A stretch of 64,000 nt of DNA from Echinarachnius parma (lineage: Eukaryota; Echinodermata; Echinoidea; Clypeasteroida; Echinarachniidae), in assembly GCA_037951105.1 (NCBI GenBank), contig JBAMJV010008318.1, forward strand, positions 81,876 through 145,875. The letters run 5' to 3'. Position 1 is the stretch's first letter. Every line of letters starts with the position of its first letter. Positions 45,001 to 53,016 of this stretch are shown piece by piece. Made by a program: the position numbers and the translations under genes. A model generated the notes under the pieces. It was not told the DNA's origin, ran no database searches, and saw nothing but the letters and a program-made list of their open reading frames with translations.

Positions 45001-48000
45001 GCTCTAAAAATAGAGGAATTATGCTCTTTCTTCCTGGACACTTCACATAACTAGTCTTCTTCTTGTTTAAGTGTAGGACTACCAAACCACAAATATGTGG
45101 GCCTTAGGCACTGATGGGTTAAAAAGCAGGGACAACTACATGTACAGGTCTTGTGAAGTACAAAATGTGTTTCTACCATGAAGACAAATTAAAATGAACA
45201 AACGAAAAGGGGATTACCCATGATCTTGGGGAAACCCCATTTTCTTTGTTCATTTTCATTTATATTTCTGGTCAATTTCCCTACGTTTGAAATTAATCAA
45301 ATTAAGACATTAACAATAAGTTACAACCAGATTTTACATGGCGCACATTCAATACAAGTATCAAGAAAAATCAGTTACAATAATACTGTGAAGCATTTTC
45401 TCTATGTCACATATTTAGCATACCTGCCAACATTTTAATATATTTGGAATATTCTGAATTTTACGGTCCTACAAATTCAAAAAATTCAAATATTCTGATT
45501 AAATCAGAACAGTTGGCAGGTATGTATTCAAATGTGATGTTTTAAACAATTGGTACCCTTTGAATTGGCCAAGCAGCCATAATAAGGTGCATTGGCATTT
45601 CATTTCAGCTCATAACAACCTGCCAGGGTACAATTTACTTCATGGTTCACCTGAGTTTTATGCACCGAATGTGGATAGTCTCTTACTGAAGGTCAAATAT
45701 GCAAGCATGGCCATGGAACCCATGACCCTCGCATTGACAAGACAGAAGGCCCAAATTAATCAATCTATGACACTTGTACATGCATAAACAGTCAAACCTA
45801 TCTTAGTGGCCACAACCCTTTCTATAGATAGTGATCACCAAATGTGAGCTTCTGCTGAGAATAACAATGTTACGGAACTTGACTAGATGGAGGTCACCTG
45901 TCTACAGTGGCCACATGTCTAGTTTCCCTTAGGTGGTCACTATACACAGGTTAGACTGTACAGTCACAGAACCTGCCTATAGCCGTCTCCTGTCTACAGT
46001 GGCCACTTTTCTCTTTAGTGGTCACTATACACCGGTTTGACTGTTTCAGGACTGAATTTATTCTAGCATCATGAGGAAACAAAACATGAACTAACTCACC
46101 TGAGTTGCAAGCGAATTAATTTCTGATATTCTGGACGGTCTTGATGCCTTCGGGGAATGCGTACTATAGTCGTTGCTATTACTACATGGTGAAGCTAATA
46201 ATTGCTGTATAAATAAGAACAGAAAAAAAAGGCATGGTCATTATGTAGATGGCTTTTCTGAATCAGGGACTACATTTCAAGCTTGCGGGACTGAAAATAA
46301 TACTCCAAAGTTTGATTTGCATGAAACTCTAAACACATTTGGGGGAGGGGGGCTCTTTCCTGAGTTTGGGGGGCTCCTTTCAGGGCGAAATCGCCCCTAG
46401 CCCCATGTATGTTTTCTCATTGTTCTGAATGATAACTTCCATACAGTAAGAAACTGACTGGTATGTGGTAGCGTAATTTAGCACATGTATTATATGTGAA
46501 TAATATGCTCATACATGGAAATTTACAAGACTAATATGCCTGTCTTTCTCTAATATATTCTAGATATATAAGTCCGGCCCTGATCACTTGAATCTACAAA
46601 GCATGTGCATAGACTGGATCTAATAGGTAACGTACTAACCAGGGTTACCTAAATGCTTTCTGCTAGAGGTCTGTTTGGGCAAGTAAAATTATTTCCTCTA
46701 ATTTGTTATGGCATGAACTAAAACACATGGCCCCCCAAAAAAATGTCATTGTAATTTCTATACCAATACCAAAATGTCACCTCCTTCAATGTTATTAAAC
46801 TTTGATCCATGGATGAGGCCAGACATGGAAAAAAAAAAAATAAATAAATAAATAAAAAATAAACTAGATGGATCTTCGATTGCACGCAATCGAGAAAATT
46901 ATGCCTCCGCTATCACGTGATTTTAATATCAAGCCAAAATTAACATGCACTGATTTAATTTTAAAAAATACTTTTCATATATTTTGATTACTGTGACCTT
47001 GACCATATGACCCCAATCTTTGATGGCTCCCTAAAAAAACATTCAGGTACCAAGTTGATTGAAATCTGACATTTAGTTCTTGAAATTTTGCCATTACAAG
47101 CCATTTTCGCATACATATTGAGTCCTGTGACCTAGACCTTTGACCTCATGACCCCCGAAATCTTATCAGATCAGTGGCCACCCCGATATGTACACGCATA
47201 CCAAGTTTTAAAATTGATCTGTTAACCGTTTCTTGAGATATCGCAAGAACGAGGCATTTTTGCACAAACATTGAGTCCTGTGACCTAGACCTTTGACCTC
47301 ATGAACCCCAAAATCTAATCAGATCATTGCCACCCCAATATCTACACTAATACAAGTTTGAATTTGATACGTCAATCAGTTCTTGAGATATCGCGAGAAC
47401 GAGGCATTTTTGCATATATATTGAGTCCTGTGACCTTGACCTTTGACCTCATGACCCCTAAAATCTAATCAGATCATTGTCACCCCAATATGTACACTCA
47501 TACTAAGTTTGCAATTGATCCGTCAACTTGTTCTTGAGATATCGCTGAGAAACGGAAAACGGGACAGTACGGACGGGACGGGACGGACGGACGTATGTAC
47601 GGACGGACGGACCGGACGGACAACCCGAAAACATAATGCCTCCGGCCACTTCGTTGGCGGAGGCATAAAAAATTCTCAGCTTTCAGGGAGGATACAGAAT
47701 CTGGGAGGTTTCAATCAATTGCATGATCTGTCCAAAAATCAGGGAGGCATTGCAATGTGTGTGGTGTGAAGTATTACAAAAAAACCTCCCTGAAAATCAG
47801 GGAGGTTGGCATCTCTGGGATGATCATACACCCCGACCCATAGGTATCACTTACAGATCTATGCAACTGCCCCTGGGGGTGTTTCACAAAGATCCTAAGG
47901 TTGATCTTAGCACTAAGATGGTCTCAAAATATTATGGAAAGCCATTAGTGTCTTGAAACAGTTTTATAAAAGTTTTGTCGAAATGCATAAAATGTTGATT

Positions 48001-51000
48001 CAAATCATATATATTTTCTATTATCAAAGAGATTCATAATCTTCACATAAAATTCATGAAATCTCTTTGATAATTAGAAATATATATGATTTGAATCAAC
48101 ATTTTATGCATTTCAACATAACTTTTTATAAAACTGTTTCAAGACACTAATGGCTTTCCGTAATATTTAAGACCATCTTAGTGCTAAGATCAACTTTGTG
48201 AAACACTTTGTGAAACACCCCCCTGCATTCAAAGCCCTTTACACATATCACTGGATAGCGTTAACACCGGACACCAGACGTGAGAGCCAAATTATCAATC
48301 CTTTCGTATGGCCTGCGTTTCTTGTTCTGCGAATGCGTTCCTTGTCAGGCGATGTATGCTGTTCTATCTGGTTGGAATGTTTTCTGCGTGACGCTATGGA
48401 GGCGACTTTCACCACCGGACAACTTGATTTCGCAGATCCGTTGGGCATCCGTTTATGCTATCAGGTGATATGTGACAAACGCCTATACTTACACTTGGAA
48501 ACGAGCTGGGCGGAGGTGACTTGGGAAGGATTCCTATACCAGGATTGGCTCTCCCTGGACTAACAGAAGCTGCAGTCTGTAGTGAGAAAAAATTATATGA
48601 AAGCCAACACTTATACAGGAATCCAGCAGCAGGTAGATTTGCTAATTTGATGACAAAAGAAGAATATGTAACTTGCTATAATGCACAAGGAATAACAATT
48701 AGTGTACGGTTCTGCAAAAACAAACCAAAGGGATCAAATTAAAGAAATGTACTCAAATAACACATGTATTATATGCTGTTTGTAAAACAAAAAAAGAAAT
48801 ATAATTATATTTTGCAGAGCTAAAATCTTTGTGAATTGGTAGTTACGTTGATTGCATATTGAAAACACTCAAAAGAGAACATTTGAAATGTGAGCTTGAG
48901 CTGACACCAATGAAATCTGGCATCACAGATCACAAAAAGAAAACATGTATATTTCAAAAATTACTTACCTTGAAATATTCACTAATTTTCTTTGCACCTG
49001 AAAGAATAAGACAAAAAAAGAGAACACATATACAGCTTACATTACTAAAATAATACACATAATCAAAATTAACTTTCATCTCAAAATTAGTTACAGATGG
49101 ACAGTGGAATAGCAACAATACCTCTATAACTCTCTTAAATGTGATGCCTGAAAGTGTCAGATATTGCACAAAATGACATTGAGACTTCAATCCTATATCA
49201 ATATCATTGTAAAATCCAATTGAAAAGATTTGTGAAAGTTTGTAAAGAAAACGAACACTGTTTACCTAGTGAAAAAACCGAATATTGAGTTCATATTTTA
49301 TCACCGAATACTGATGGTCTGCCATACTTTTGTCGTAGTAATGAATGATCCGTTTGAGATATTCGCACCCGTGTATTTTTACACACGTAGTACATAATTC
49401 ATGGGAATTTGAACTCGCTCGGCTCAAGTTCAATCTCCAGAATGTTCTCACGGGTGCTGCATGCGGACGTTCTTAGCTGACGACAAATGTACTTTTTTTC
49501 ATTGCGTGATTAACGCTTTAGAAATAATGATTTTCAATGATAATTATCTTCATACTAAAGGGACATTTGAAAAATCAAACCCTATTTTATTCTTCTCTTA
49601 CCATAAGCTAAACAACACGGTAGAAGAGAAACGAGGAAGCTCCAAGTAATTTTCGTGGATTTGGACACTTTACAGGTATGACTTTAAAGTTAGGTCACAT
49701 AGCAATTAAGCGCTGGCAACAAAGGCTCTAATGGTTTTATTGCTACGTATTCAATTATTTTAATACTTAAAGGCAAATGCCAGTAGTGGGAAACGCCCCA
49801 TACGCTCTTATTACCAATCATGTGAAAGAATATGTTTTTACTAATACAGGATGATAACAATTTGCAAACTACCGCCTACTAATCAATTAGTTTGGCCAAT
49901 AAAGTTATTTCAGATAATTTTCCAAAAACAAATATTTCCCTTTAAGGTTTGGGTTCAATTTAATTTAATTTCAAACAATATATAAAAATTACATTAAAAA
50001 ACACAAGATATTTTGTGGTTGAGATGCCCCAAGGAAGCATATCTTGTAAGCTTGGCACCTTTTAGGTTTAGATTTAGGATAAGGGTAAATCTGTAATTGT
50101 TTAGAAGCTATGAACCTGGAAAAAGCCAAGTGAAGATGGTTAAACAATGTCAGGCTTAGAGTAAACAAGAACAAACAGAAATGGACCAATGGATGAATGG
50201 GGACTAGGATAATACAGATCAGGTCAAACTAGTTTTAAACTGGATAGTGGGCAACCAGGGGATTTGTAATGAATGAGCAGGAAGTGGGACAAAAGAAGAG
50301 GTGACTGCTGAACATGCTGAACATGCTGAACAGATGTGGCAACAGGGAGTTATGGCTGAATACATGTAATGATCCGTTTATAGTCTATGATTCCTCCTTG
50401 AACAGGATTTTCTACAGTACACTACATAGAAATTCTTTCTAGGAGAGTGGTGATATTAAGAAGGTGGATGATCCTAAAGGCCTGGGGGGTGTTTCACAAA
50501 GATCCTAAGTTGATCTTAACTCTAAGTTGGACTAACTATTATGGAAAGCCAATTGTAGCCTTGGAATAAAATATATTCAAAAGCTAAAAAGCAAGTATTT
50601 TAGATGTTTCATAACTTTTACATCAAGAGCATGAAATCCCCTTGATAATAAATAATATCAATGATTGAATCAACATTTTATGCTTTTTAAAATAGATTTT
50701 ACAAAATTATTTTAAAGAAACTAACAGCTTTCCATAGTTGCTAAGTCCAACTTAGAGTTAAGTTCAACTTAGGATCTTTGTGTGAAACACCCCCCTGGTC
50801 ACACAGGACACGACTAGACCCACGAATGCAGTACGCATTGGTACGAATCTATGACAAGGTGTTTTTAACATTTATTCCTATTTCTTGATATTTCAAGAAT
50901 CAATATTCGATATATATCAAGAATTGATTTCTTGATATCAAGAAATGCATTTTTGATATCAAGAAATACTTTTCTGTTGTTAAGCATTGGTAATTCTTGA

Positions 51001-52308
51001 TATTCAAGAAATGCATTCTTGATATCAATAATTCAATTCTTGGTATCAAGAATAGGAATAAATGTTAAAACGGCTTGCATAGATTCGTACCGATGCGTAC
51101 TGCATTCGTGGGTCTAGTCAAGTCCTGTGTGACCAGGCCTTAAGAAGTGATGAGTGGGTCCTTCTTCGGACCACTGACTCCTTGCTCAATGAGGCACAAC
51201 TCTTTCAAGTGAGAATTTCTTTGTGTTGTACCTAAAGTAACTTCCTCTTCAATTTATTCTTCGCCATGGAAACCGTTAAAGAATTAAATATACCTCCCTG
51301 TTCACCATCTGGAGGGCCCTTTCCTTTTTCCTTCTCCTCCTTTCTCTATCCTTCTCCGGTGTTTCATGATGTACACACTGTATGTGGGGAAAGAAAAGAA
51401 TATGTTTGGTTGAGTCAAGGATTCAAATGCTTTGTACCGTCTGTACACGTCAACCATGTACATTACACTATGGTAGTTCATTTCTAAATCATCAACAGAA
51501 AATATCCACGAGTACAAATCTGTAACATTCGATAAAACACAATTGCAAAGTACATGTGTACATGCAGCTGAAAAAGAAACGAATGAAACAATCAAACAAT
51601 TTACATGCAGATGAAATGTGATCATTCATGGAGTTATTCTGACAAGCCTTATACCTTTTTTCCTGTACTGGCCCATTCGGGCAGGTAAAATCATGAATTT
51701 TGAAATTTTATTTGCCCAATGTAAAAATTACTTGGCTTGCCCCTCTTACTTCTATAGACGAGAATGAATTACAATTGTTCTCTTGTAGTTGATAGAATTA
51801 TTCAATTGCGCAGTCAAGCAAGTAAGATAGACAATTTATTACATTATGACACCAATGTTACTTGCTCGGGCAAAGAAGGAAAGGAAAGGAAAGGAAAGGA
51901 AAGGAAAGGAAAGGAAGAGGAAAGGAAAGGAAAGGAAACGGAAAGAAAGGAAAGGAAAAGAAGAGAAAAGGAAAGGAAAGGAAAGGAAAACGTACACGTC
52001 CATCGTACTACAAAGGCCATTGGACACTGTGCTGCAGTTAGTTCATCTGCAATTATATTTTGTTGTCCTATGGGCTACATGATACATCCTAATATGGCAG
52101 CATACATTCTTTACTGTGCATACATGTACACAATTGAACAATTAAGATTGTTGTAATAGTGTTTAATGTGCATCACTTTTTGTGCATAATTATAATATGT
52201 TTGGTGTATTTTTTAATGTATATATATTGTTATTGTTACAATCAATGTATCATGATCATTGTTGGTCTTCGGACCTTTGTACCACGTCATTTATACGGAA
52301 ATAATAAA

Positions 52309-52348
<40 letters not shown>

Positions 52349-53016
52349 ATATATGGCAAACATTTCCCAGCTTGCATGTAAAAATGTAATGGACCTTAGT
52401 CTAAGGAATTGAAAAGTAAACAAAAATACATTTATAGCTCGTTGAAGGCAGCTGATTTACAGGTAAATGAAAAAGGTCAACATGTGAATTGAATCAATTG
52501 ATCCGAGTTGGATCACTTACAAATTTATACATTTGTATGCAAACTGGAAATTAGGTGGCCTTTGACATTGCATTACCAACTAACTCAGATGGACTACACA
52601 GTATAAATATTTTGTGCGAATGCACAAAGGCTGGCACTTAAATAGTTCAAAATATAAATTGATATGGAAGACTGTTCGGCCATTCTCTTCTGAGACGTGC
52701 TCATGACAAATAGAACAAATGCTCTATGCAATAACAAGAGCATCCATTCTTTTTGTCATGGCATGTGCAATGCCATGGGCAGTGCACGTTTCTGAAGAGA
52801 ATGCTTACCATTTGTTTTGTTTTTTCTACGTCAATTATCAATACGCATGAGTGATTACCTCTAAGTCATCACTGGCGAGCCACGGCTGCATGTACTAGTG
52901 CTGTGGTTGGACTCATCTGCTATGAGGAATAGGCTGCTGAGATAATGACCGGTTTCCTTTGATGCGAGCTTCCAGAGCTCTAGTTTCTGAGGGTCGAAGT
53001 GCCAGAAATCCTGCAT
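29892..53016 (-). CDS. TLK: Tousled-like serine/threonine kinase, whole gene (17 coding exons)
   Basis: Joining - strand exons at 53,016-52,859; 51,377-51,294; 48,997-48,969; 48,576-48,493; 46,204-46,100; 44,593-44,502; 43,241-43,131; 41,441-41,306; 40,374-40,145; 38,346-38,167; 37,047-36,957; 35,979-35,890; 35,244-35,075; 33,962-33,824; 33,050-32,939; 31,451-31,344; 30,095-29,892 gives about 708 residues, close to the usual TLK length. The N-terminus (DPQKLELW and a TPEKD segment, KKISEYFK) and coiled-coil middle are TLK-type. The C-terminal kinase has [10 protein letters not shown], the ATP lysine in CKIHQL, HYDLKPGNI in place of HRD, and DFGLSK. TLKs are nuclear kinases that phosphorylate the histone chaperone ASF1 in S phase. 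About eight single-base indels break the frame, and several exons have partial copies. Consensus errors or a decaying paralog would explain the breaks. Confidence 0.9.
30096..30248 (-). CDS. TLK: Duplicated start of TLK exon 17 (alternative acceptor, in frame)
   Basis: A 153-base copy of the exon start with its own acceptor (TTATTTGCAG at 30,249) encodes [29 protein letters not shown] and then runs without a stop through the intron-derived part into exon 17 in the same frame. Differences from exon 17 are few (E for D, I for L, N for S). Use of this acceptor would insert 51 residues repeating the last kinase helices; use of the other would give the normal end. Confidence 0.75.
31213..31246 (-). 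repeat. Fragment of TLK exon 16
   Basis: CACTCAAGTCCACTTCAGCC and CTAAGCCTGCAGT copy the 3' half of exon 16 with a few changes, about 100 bases downstream of it. It lacks the splice donor and is a dead duplication. Confidence 0.7.
31344..31451 (-). CDS. TLK: TLK exon 16, kinase C-lobe
   Basis: Exactly 36 codons between TCTTTGCAG and AAG/GTCAGT. It begins [20 protein letters not shown] and ends QEAK, the conserved TLK segment between the YGKK and the DFIRRC blocks. Phase 0 on both sides. Confidence 0.93.
31762..32110. mobile_element. Family C TIR element, diverged copy
   Basis: The phrase TTCTCTTGTACCGTGTTGCT followed by TGGCTTATAAAAACAGAAGA matches the family C copy at 32,539-32,909. Termini are eroded, so the boundaries are approximate. 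Confidence 0.5.
32147..32534 (+). mobile_element. Family A TTAA-flanked TIR element
   Basis: TTAA-AGGGATCTAGTAAC at the left and GTTACTAAGTCCCT-TTAA at the right. Copies at 17.8, 37.4, 53.9 (inverted) and 63.4 kb (inverted). No coding frame; piggyBac-type MITE by its TTAA target. Confidence 0.85.
32539..32909 (+). mobile_element. Family C TTAA-flanked TIR element
   Basis: Ends AGGTGCACCTGTAAAGTGTC and GACACTTTACAGGTGCACCT are near-perfect complements. The left TTAA (32,535-32,538) is shared with the preceding family A element. Confidence 0.85.
32939..33050 (-). CDS. TLK: TLK exon 15, activation-segment end
   Basis: Bounded by CACTGCAG and AAG/GTACAG. Encodes [20 protein letters not shown] and [17 protein letters not shown]: the APE-equivalent PPE and the conserved Asp of the DVW motif of kinase subdomain IX. 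It joins exon 14 within a Trp codon. Confidence 0.93.
33340..33770. repeat. CACCAT/CAACAC minisatellite with higher-order period
   Basis: Hexamer-like CACCAT, CAACAC and AATCAC units form a second-level repeat of about 165-170 bases that is present nearly twice and begins a third time. It lies in the intron between TLK exons 14 and 15 and gives false frames on both strands. Confidence 0.9.
33824..33962 (-). CDS. TLK: TLK exon 14, catalytic loop end and DFG motif
   Basis: Bounded by CACTAAAG and CTG/GTAAGC. Encodes [40 protein letters not shown] and QGAGTYW. The Asn of GNI and Asp of DFG are the metal-binding residues. It joins exon 13 within a Gly codon. Undamaged. Confidence 0.93.
34507..34761. 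mobile_element. GTGACCGGCTATAGCAAAAC TIR element
   Basis: Ends GTGACCGGCTATAGCAAAAC and ATTTTGCTACAGCCGGTCAC are inverted repeats. Short, non-coding, in a TLK intron. Confidence 0.8.
35075..35244 (-). CDS. TLK: TLK exon 13, kinase hinge to catalytic loop
   Basis: Bounded by TTTGTCAG and CCAG/GTATGG. Encodes [40 protein letters not shown] and [17 protein letters not shown]. The HYD with Asp is the TLK form of the catalytic HRD. Undamaged. Confidence 0.94.
35890..35979 (-). CDS. TLK: TLK exon 12, kinase alpha-C helix
   Basis: Bounded by CCTTTACAG and TC/GTAAGT. Encodes [20 protein letters not shown] and [10 protein letters not shown]; the Glu in REYEIH is the alpha-C glutamate that pairs with the ATP lysine. 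Undamaged. Confidence 0.92.
36286..36929. mobile_element. TIR element, TTGGGCCCAAA ends, about 640 bp
   Basis: The left end ACTGGGCCCAAACAGAAACT and its right complement AAGTTTCTTTTTGGGCCCAA (followed by TGTA) pair. Complementarity continues through ACTTATAATTTTTCACATG and further blocks (TCAAAATTAACCAAAATGAC). It sits in the TLK intron directly beside exon 11. Confidence 0.85.
36957..37047 (-). CDS. TLK: TLK exon 11, ATP-lysine exon, one-base deletion
   Basis: Bounded by CACTTGCAG and CAA/GTGAGT. It encodes [26 protein letters not shown], with the ATP-binding lysine in CKIHQL. The last part fits the conserved frame into exon 12 only if one base is missing at about 36,968-36,976; the exon is 91 bases where 92 would keep phase. 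Confidence 0.88.
37399..37779 (+). mobile_element. Family A TTAA-flanked TIR element
   Basis: TTAA on both sides, same ends and interior as the copy at 32,147-32,534, same orientation. Confidence 0.85.
37784..38166 (-). other. Remainder of TLK intron 10
   Basis: Nothing recognisable apart from the donor GTAATT of exon 10 at the right border. Confidence 0.5.
38167..38346 (-). CDS. TLK: TLK exon 10, last coiled coil and kinase glycine loop
   Basis: Exactly 60 codons between AATTCTTAG and AAG/GTAATT. The first half is a charged helix ([24 protein letters not shown] heptads), the second half [20 protein letters not shown] and SEVYK, the glycine-rich loop. Undamaged and in phase. Its first half is the source of the tandem copies upstream. 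Confidence 0.94.
38347..39640 (-). repeat. Seven tandem partial copies of TLK exon 10 with their 3' splice sites
   Basis: Units starting at about 38,430, 38,616, 38,797, 38,982, 39,168, 39,360 and 39,551 (spacing 181-192 bases) each contain the first about 100 bases of exon 10, the acceptor and about 85 bases of intron. The four or five nearest the true exon are almost identical, and the last two (farthest, 39,360 and 39,551) are more diverged. The kinase half of the exon and the donor are absent from every copy. After the exon part, the sense strand of the first copy runs into TTGATATAA, an in-frame stop. One copy (near 39,086) has lost a base at the acceptor. Confidence 0.93.
39879..40116. 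mobile_element. Foldback element, GGTTAACCACCATCGATATA ends
   Basis: GGTTAACCACCATCGATATA (39,875) and TATATCGATGTTAACCACC (40,102) pair, and the centre (39,966-40,046) is a nearly perfect hairpin around ATCGAT. It lies just upstream (in gene sense) of the exon 10 array. Confidence 0.85.
40145..40374 (-). CDS. TLK: TLK exon 9, coiled-coil linker, one-base insertion
   Basis: Bounded by CTTTCAG and AAG/GTACAG. Encodes [20 protein letters not shown] followed by [20 protein letters not shown], the basic (nuclear-localisation-like) TLK segment, and ends in a helix with [10 protein letters not shown]. The two ends are in different frames unless one T is removed from a run at about 40,194-40,196; as written the exon reads into TGA. 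Confidence 0.85.
40423..40700 (-). repeat. Two partial copies of TLK exon 9
   Basis: The first (40,423-40,541) is a close copy of the acceptor and the first about 110 bases of exon 9. The second (about 40,578-40,700) is more diverged and has lost the clear acceptor. Both lie upstream of exon 9 in gene sense. Confidence 0.85.
40879..41183. mobile_element. Family B TIR element
   Basis: Ends GGGGGTGTTTCACAAAGATC and GATCTTTGTGAAACACCCCC; CCTG-type flanks. In a TLK intron. Confidence 0.88.
41306..41441 (-). CDS. TLK: TLK exon 8, coiled coil and conserved GQFTT block, one-base deletion
   Basis: Bounded by AATATTTCAG and CAA/GTAAGC. Encodes [20 protein letters not shown], then QFTTQRKG, and in another frame [16 protein letters not shown]; both are TLK hallmarks (RLRLG.FTT and W.DGFAF..LVK). 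One base appears to be missing in the C run at 41,358-41,361 of the + strand. Confidence 0.87.
41594..42495 (-). repeat. Three partial copies of TLK exon 8, with other DNA between
   Basis: Copies at 41,594-41,672, 42,196-42,272 and 42,415-42,495 keep the acceptor and the first about 75 bases of exon 8 (up to the TTCACCACTCAA block) and lack the rest and the donor. They share flanking sequence GCTTGCAAAGT with the copy spacing. A GC-rich insertion with CGGGT/ACCCG motifs (41,716-42,092) separates the first two. Confidence 0.88.
43131..43241 (-). CDS. TLK: TLK exon 7, coiled coil
   Basis: Exactly 37 codons between CATACAG and [29 protein letters not shown], then [17 protein letters not shown]. 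Strong heptad character. TLK dimerises through this region. Undamaged. Confidence 0.88.
43449..43800 (-). repeat. Partial copies of TLK exon 7
   Basis: A clear copy of the acceptor and the first about 55 bases is at 43,449-43,507. A shorter remnant (AAGACTCGGGAAGCTTTGAG) is at about 43,770-43,790. A GGGGG-rich dispersed repeat lies between. Confidence 0.75.
44040..44457 (+). mobile_element. Family D TTAA-flanked TIR element, copy 2
   Basis: TTAA-AGGGTACCACCACCCC at the left, GGTGGTCCCCT-TTAA at the right; strongly similar throughout to 15,441-15,862. Confidence 0.85.
44502..44593 (-). CDS. TLK: TLK exon 6, coiled coil, one-base deletion
   Basis: Bounded by TGTTTTTAG and AGT/GTGAGT. Encodes [11 protein letters not shown] in one frame and [20 protein letters not shown] in the next. 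The switch is at an A run (44,562-44,565 as T on the + strand) that is one base short. Length 92 where 93 keeps phase. Confidence 0.8.
44594..46099 (-). other. TLK intron 5
   Basis: No exon seen. An inverted pair CATACCTGCCAACATTTT (45,419) and AGTTGGCAGGTATG (45,510-45,523) marks a small foldback. Confidence 0.5.
46100..46204 (-). CDS. TLK: TLK exon 5, Ser-rich segment entering the coiled coil
   Basis: 35 codons between TTATACAG and [29 protein letters not shown], then [15 protein letters not shown]. Phase 0 on both sides and in frame with exons 4 and 6. Assigned by position, phase and splice sites, since this part of TLK is poorly conserved. Confidence 0.75.
46862..47667 (-). mobile_element. 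Family E repeat, copy 2 (inverted)
   Basis: Begins (on +) CTAGATGGATCTTCGATTGC with a hairpin TTCGATTGCACGCAATCGA, contains repeated TTGAGTCCTGTGACCT modules, a CGGACGGACG run, and ends CACTTCGTTGGCGGAGGCAT. It has one or two more internal modules than the copy at 13.9 kb. Confidence 0.8.
47873..48225. mobile_element. Family B-type foldback element
   Basis: It has the family B ends (GGGGGTGTTTCACAAAGATC and TTTGTGAAACACCCCC), but the whole interior is a near-perfect palindrome around 48,040 (ATTCATAATCTTCACATAAA), with arms of about 165 bp. The right end has an extra TTTGTGAAACAC repeat. Confidence 0.88.
48493..48576 (-). CDS. TLK: TLK exon 4, Ser/Pro-rich
   Basis: 28 codons between TCACTACAG and [29 protein letters not shown], then PPPSSFPS. 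In phase with exons 3 and 5. Ser-Pro sites would fit regulation by proline-directed kinases, but this is inference. Confidence 0.7.
48969..48997 (-). CDS. TLK: TLK exon 3, KKISEYF micro-exon
   Basis: Only 29 bases between TCTTTCAG and AAG/GTAAGT, encoding AKKISEYFK, which matches the conserved K(I/L)SDYF motif of TLKs. Needs one base from exon 2, which exon 2 supplies. Confidence 0.8.
49060..49683 (-). mobile_element. Family C TIR element, inverted and interrupted
   Basis: The right part (49,560-49,683: ATTCTTCTCTTACCATAAGC, AACACGGTAGAAGAGAA, GGACACTTTACAGGTATGAC, TTTAA) and left part (AAGTGTCAGATATTGCACAA near 49,152) match the inverse of 32,539-32,909. About 300 bases of other DNA lie between. 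Confidence 0.6.
49684..50474 (-). other. TLK intron 2, left part
   Basis: Nothing recognisable. Short direct repeat AACATGCTG near 50,310-50,330. Confidence 0.4.
50475..51142. mobile_element. Foldback element with family B inserted in its left arm
   Basis: Outer arms TAAAGGCCTGG + TCACACAGGAC (left) and GTCCTGTGTGACCAGGCCTT (right) pair once the inner element is removed. Arms continue GACTAGACCCACGAATGCAG and GTACGAATCTATG. The centre is rich in TTCTTGATATCAAGAA motifs. Confidence 0.85.
50486..50793. mobile_element. Family B TIR element, clean insertion
   Basis: GGGGTGTTTCACAAAGATCC ... GAAACACCCC, 308 bp, flanked by CCTGG on both sides (50,481-50,485 and 50,794-50,798). The undisturbed right arm of the host element has a single CCTGG, so a 5-bp (or 4-bp CTGG) target duplication is directly visible. 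Confidence 0.85.
51294..51377 (-). CDS. TLK: TLK exon 2, basic N-terminal region, one-base deletion
   Basis: Bounded by CCCACATACAG and GAG/GTATAT. Begins [18 protein letters not shown], corresponding to the ETPEK and Arg/Lys-rich nuclear-localisation part of TLKs, and ends in PPDGEQG in another frame, in phase with exon 3. One base seems missing between about 51,315 and 51,335. The exon is 84 bases where 85 keeps phase. Confidence 0.7.
51876..51990. repeat. GGAAA purine microsatellite
   Basis: AAGGAAAGGAAAGG repeats with a few AGA interruptions; all-purine on the + strand. In TLK intron 1. Confidence 0.95.
52302..52352. repeat. AAAT tetranucleotide microsatellite
   Basis: About twelve AAAT units, with the AATAAATTAAATAAATA prelude. 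Confidence 0.95.
52859..53016 (-). CDS. TLK: TLK exon 1 with the start codon, two or three indels
   Basis: ATG in CACCATGC context, then [13 protein letters not shown], matching the start of animal TLKs (a short acidic peptide followed by DP..QELLEARF). The continuation [24 protein letters not shown] and SDDLE appears in three different frames, so one-base changes are needed near 52,968-52,980, 52,912-52,924 and 52,868-52,877. The donor is GAG/GTAATC; an alternative donor CCA/GTGATG would remove the need for the third. The first in-frame ATG is taken as the start because it opens the conserved block. Confidence 0.75.
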
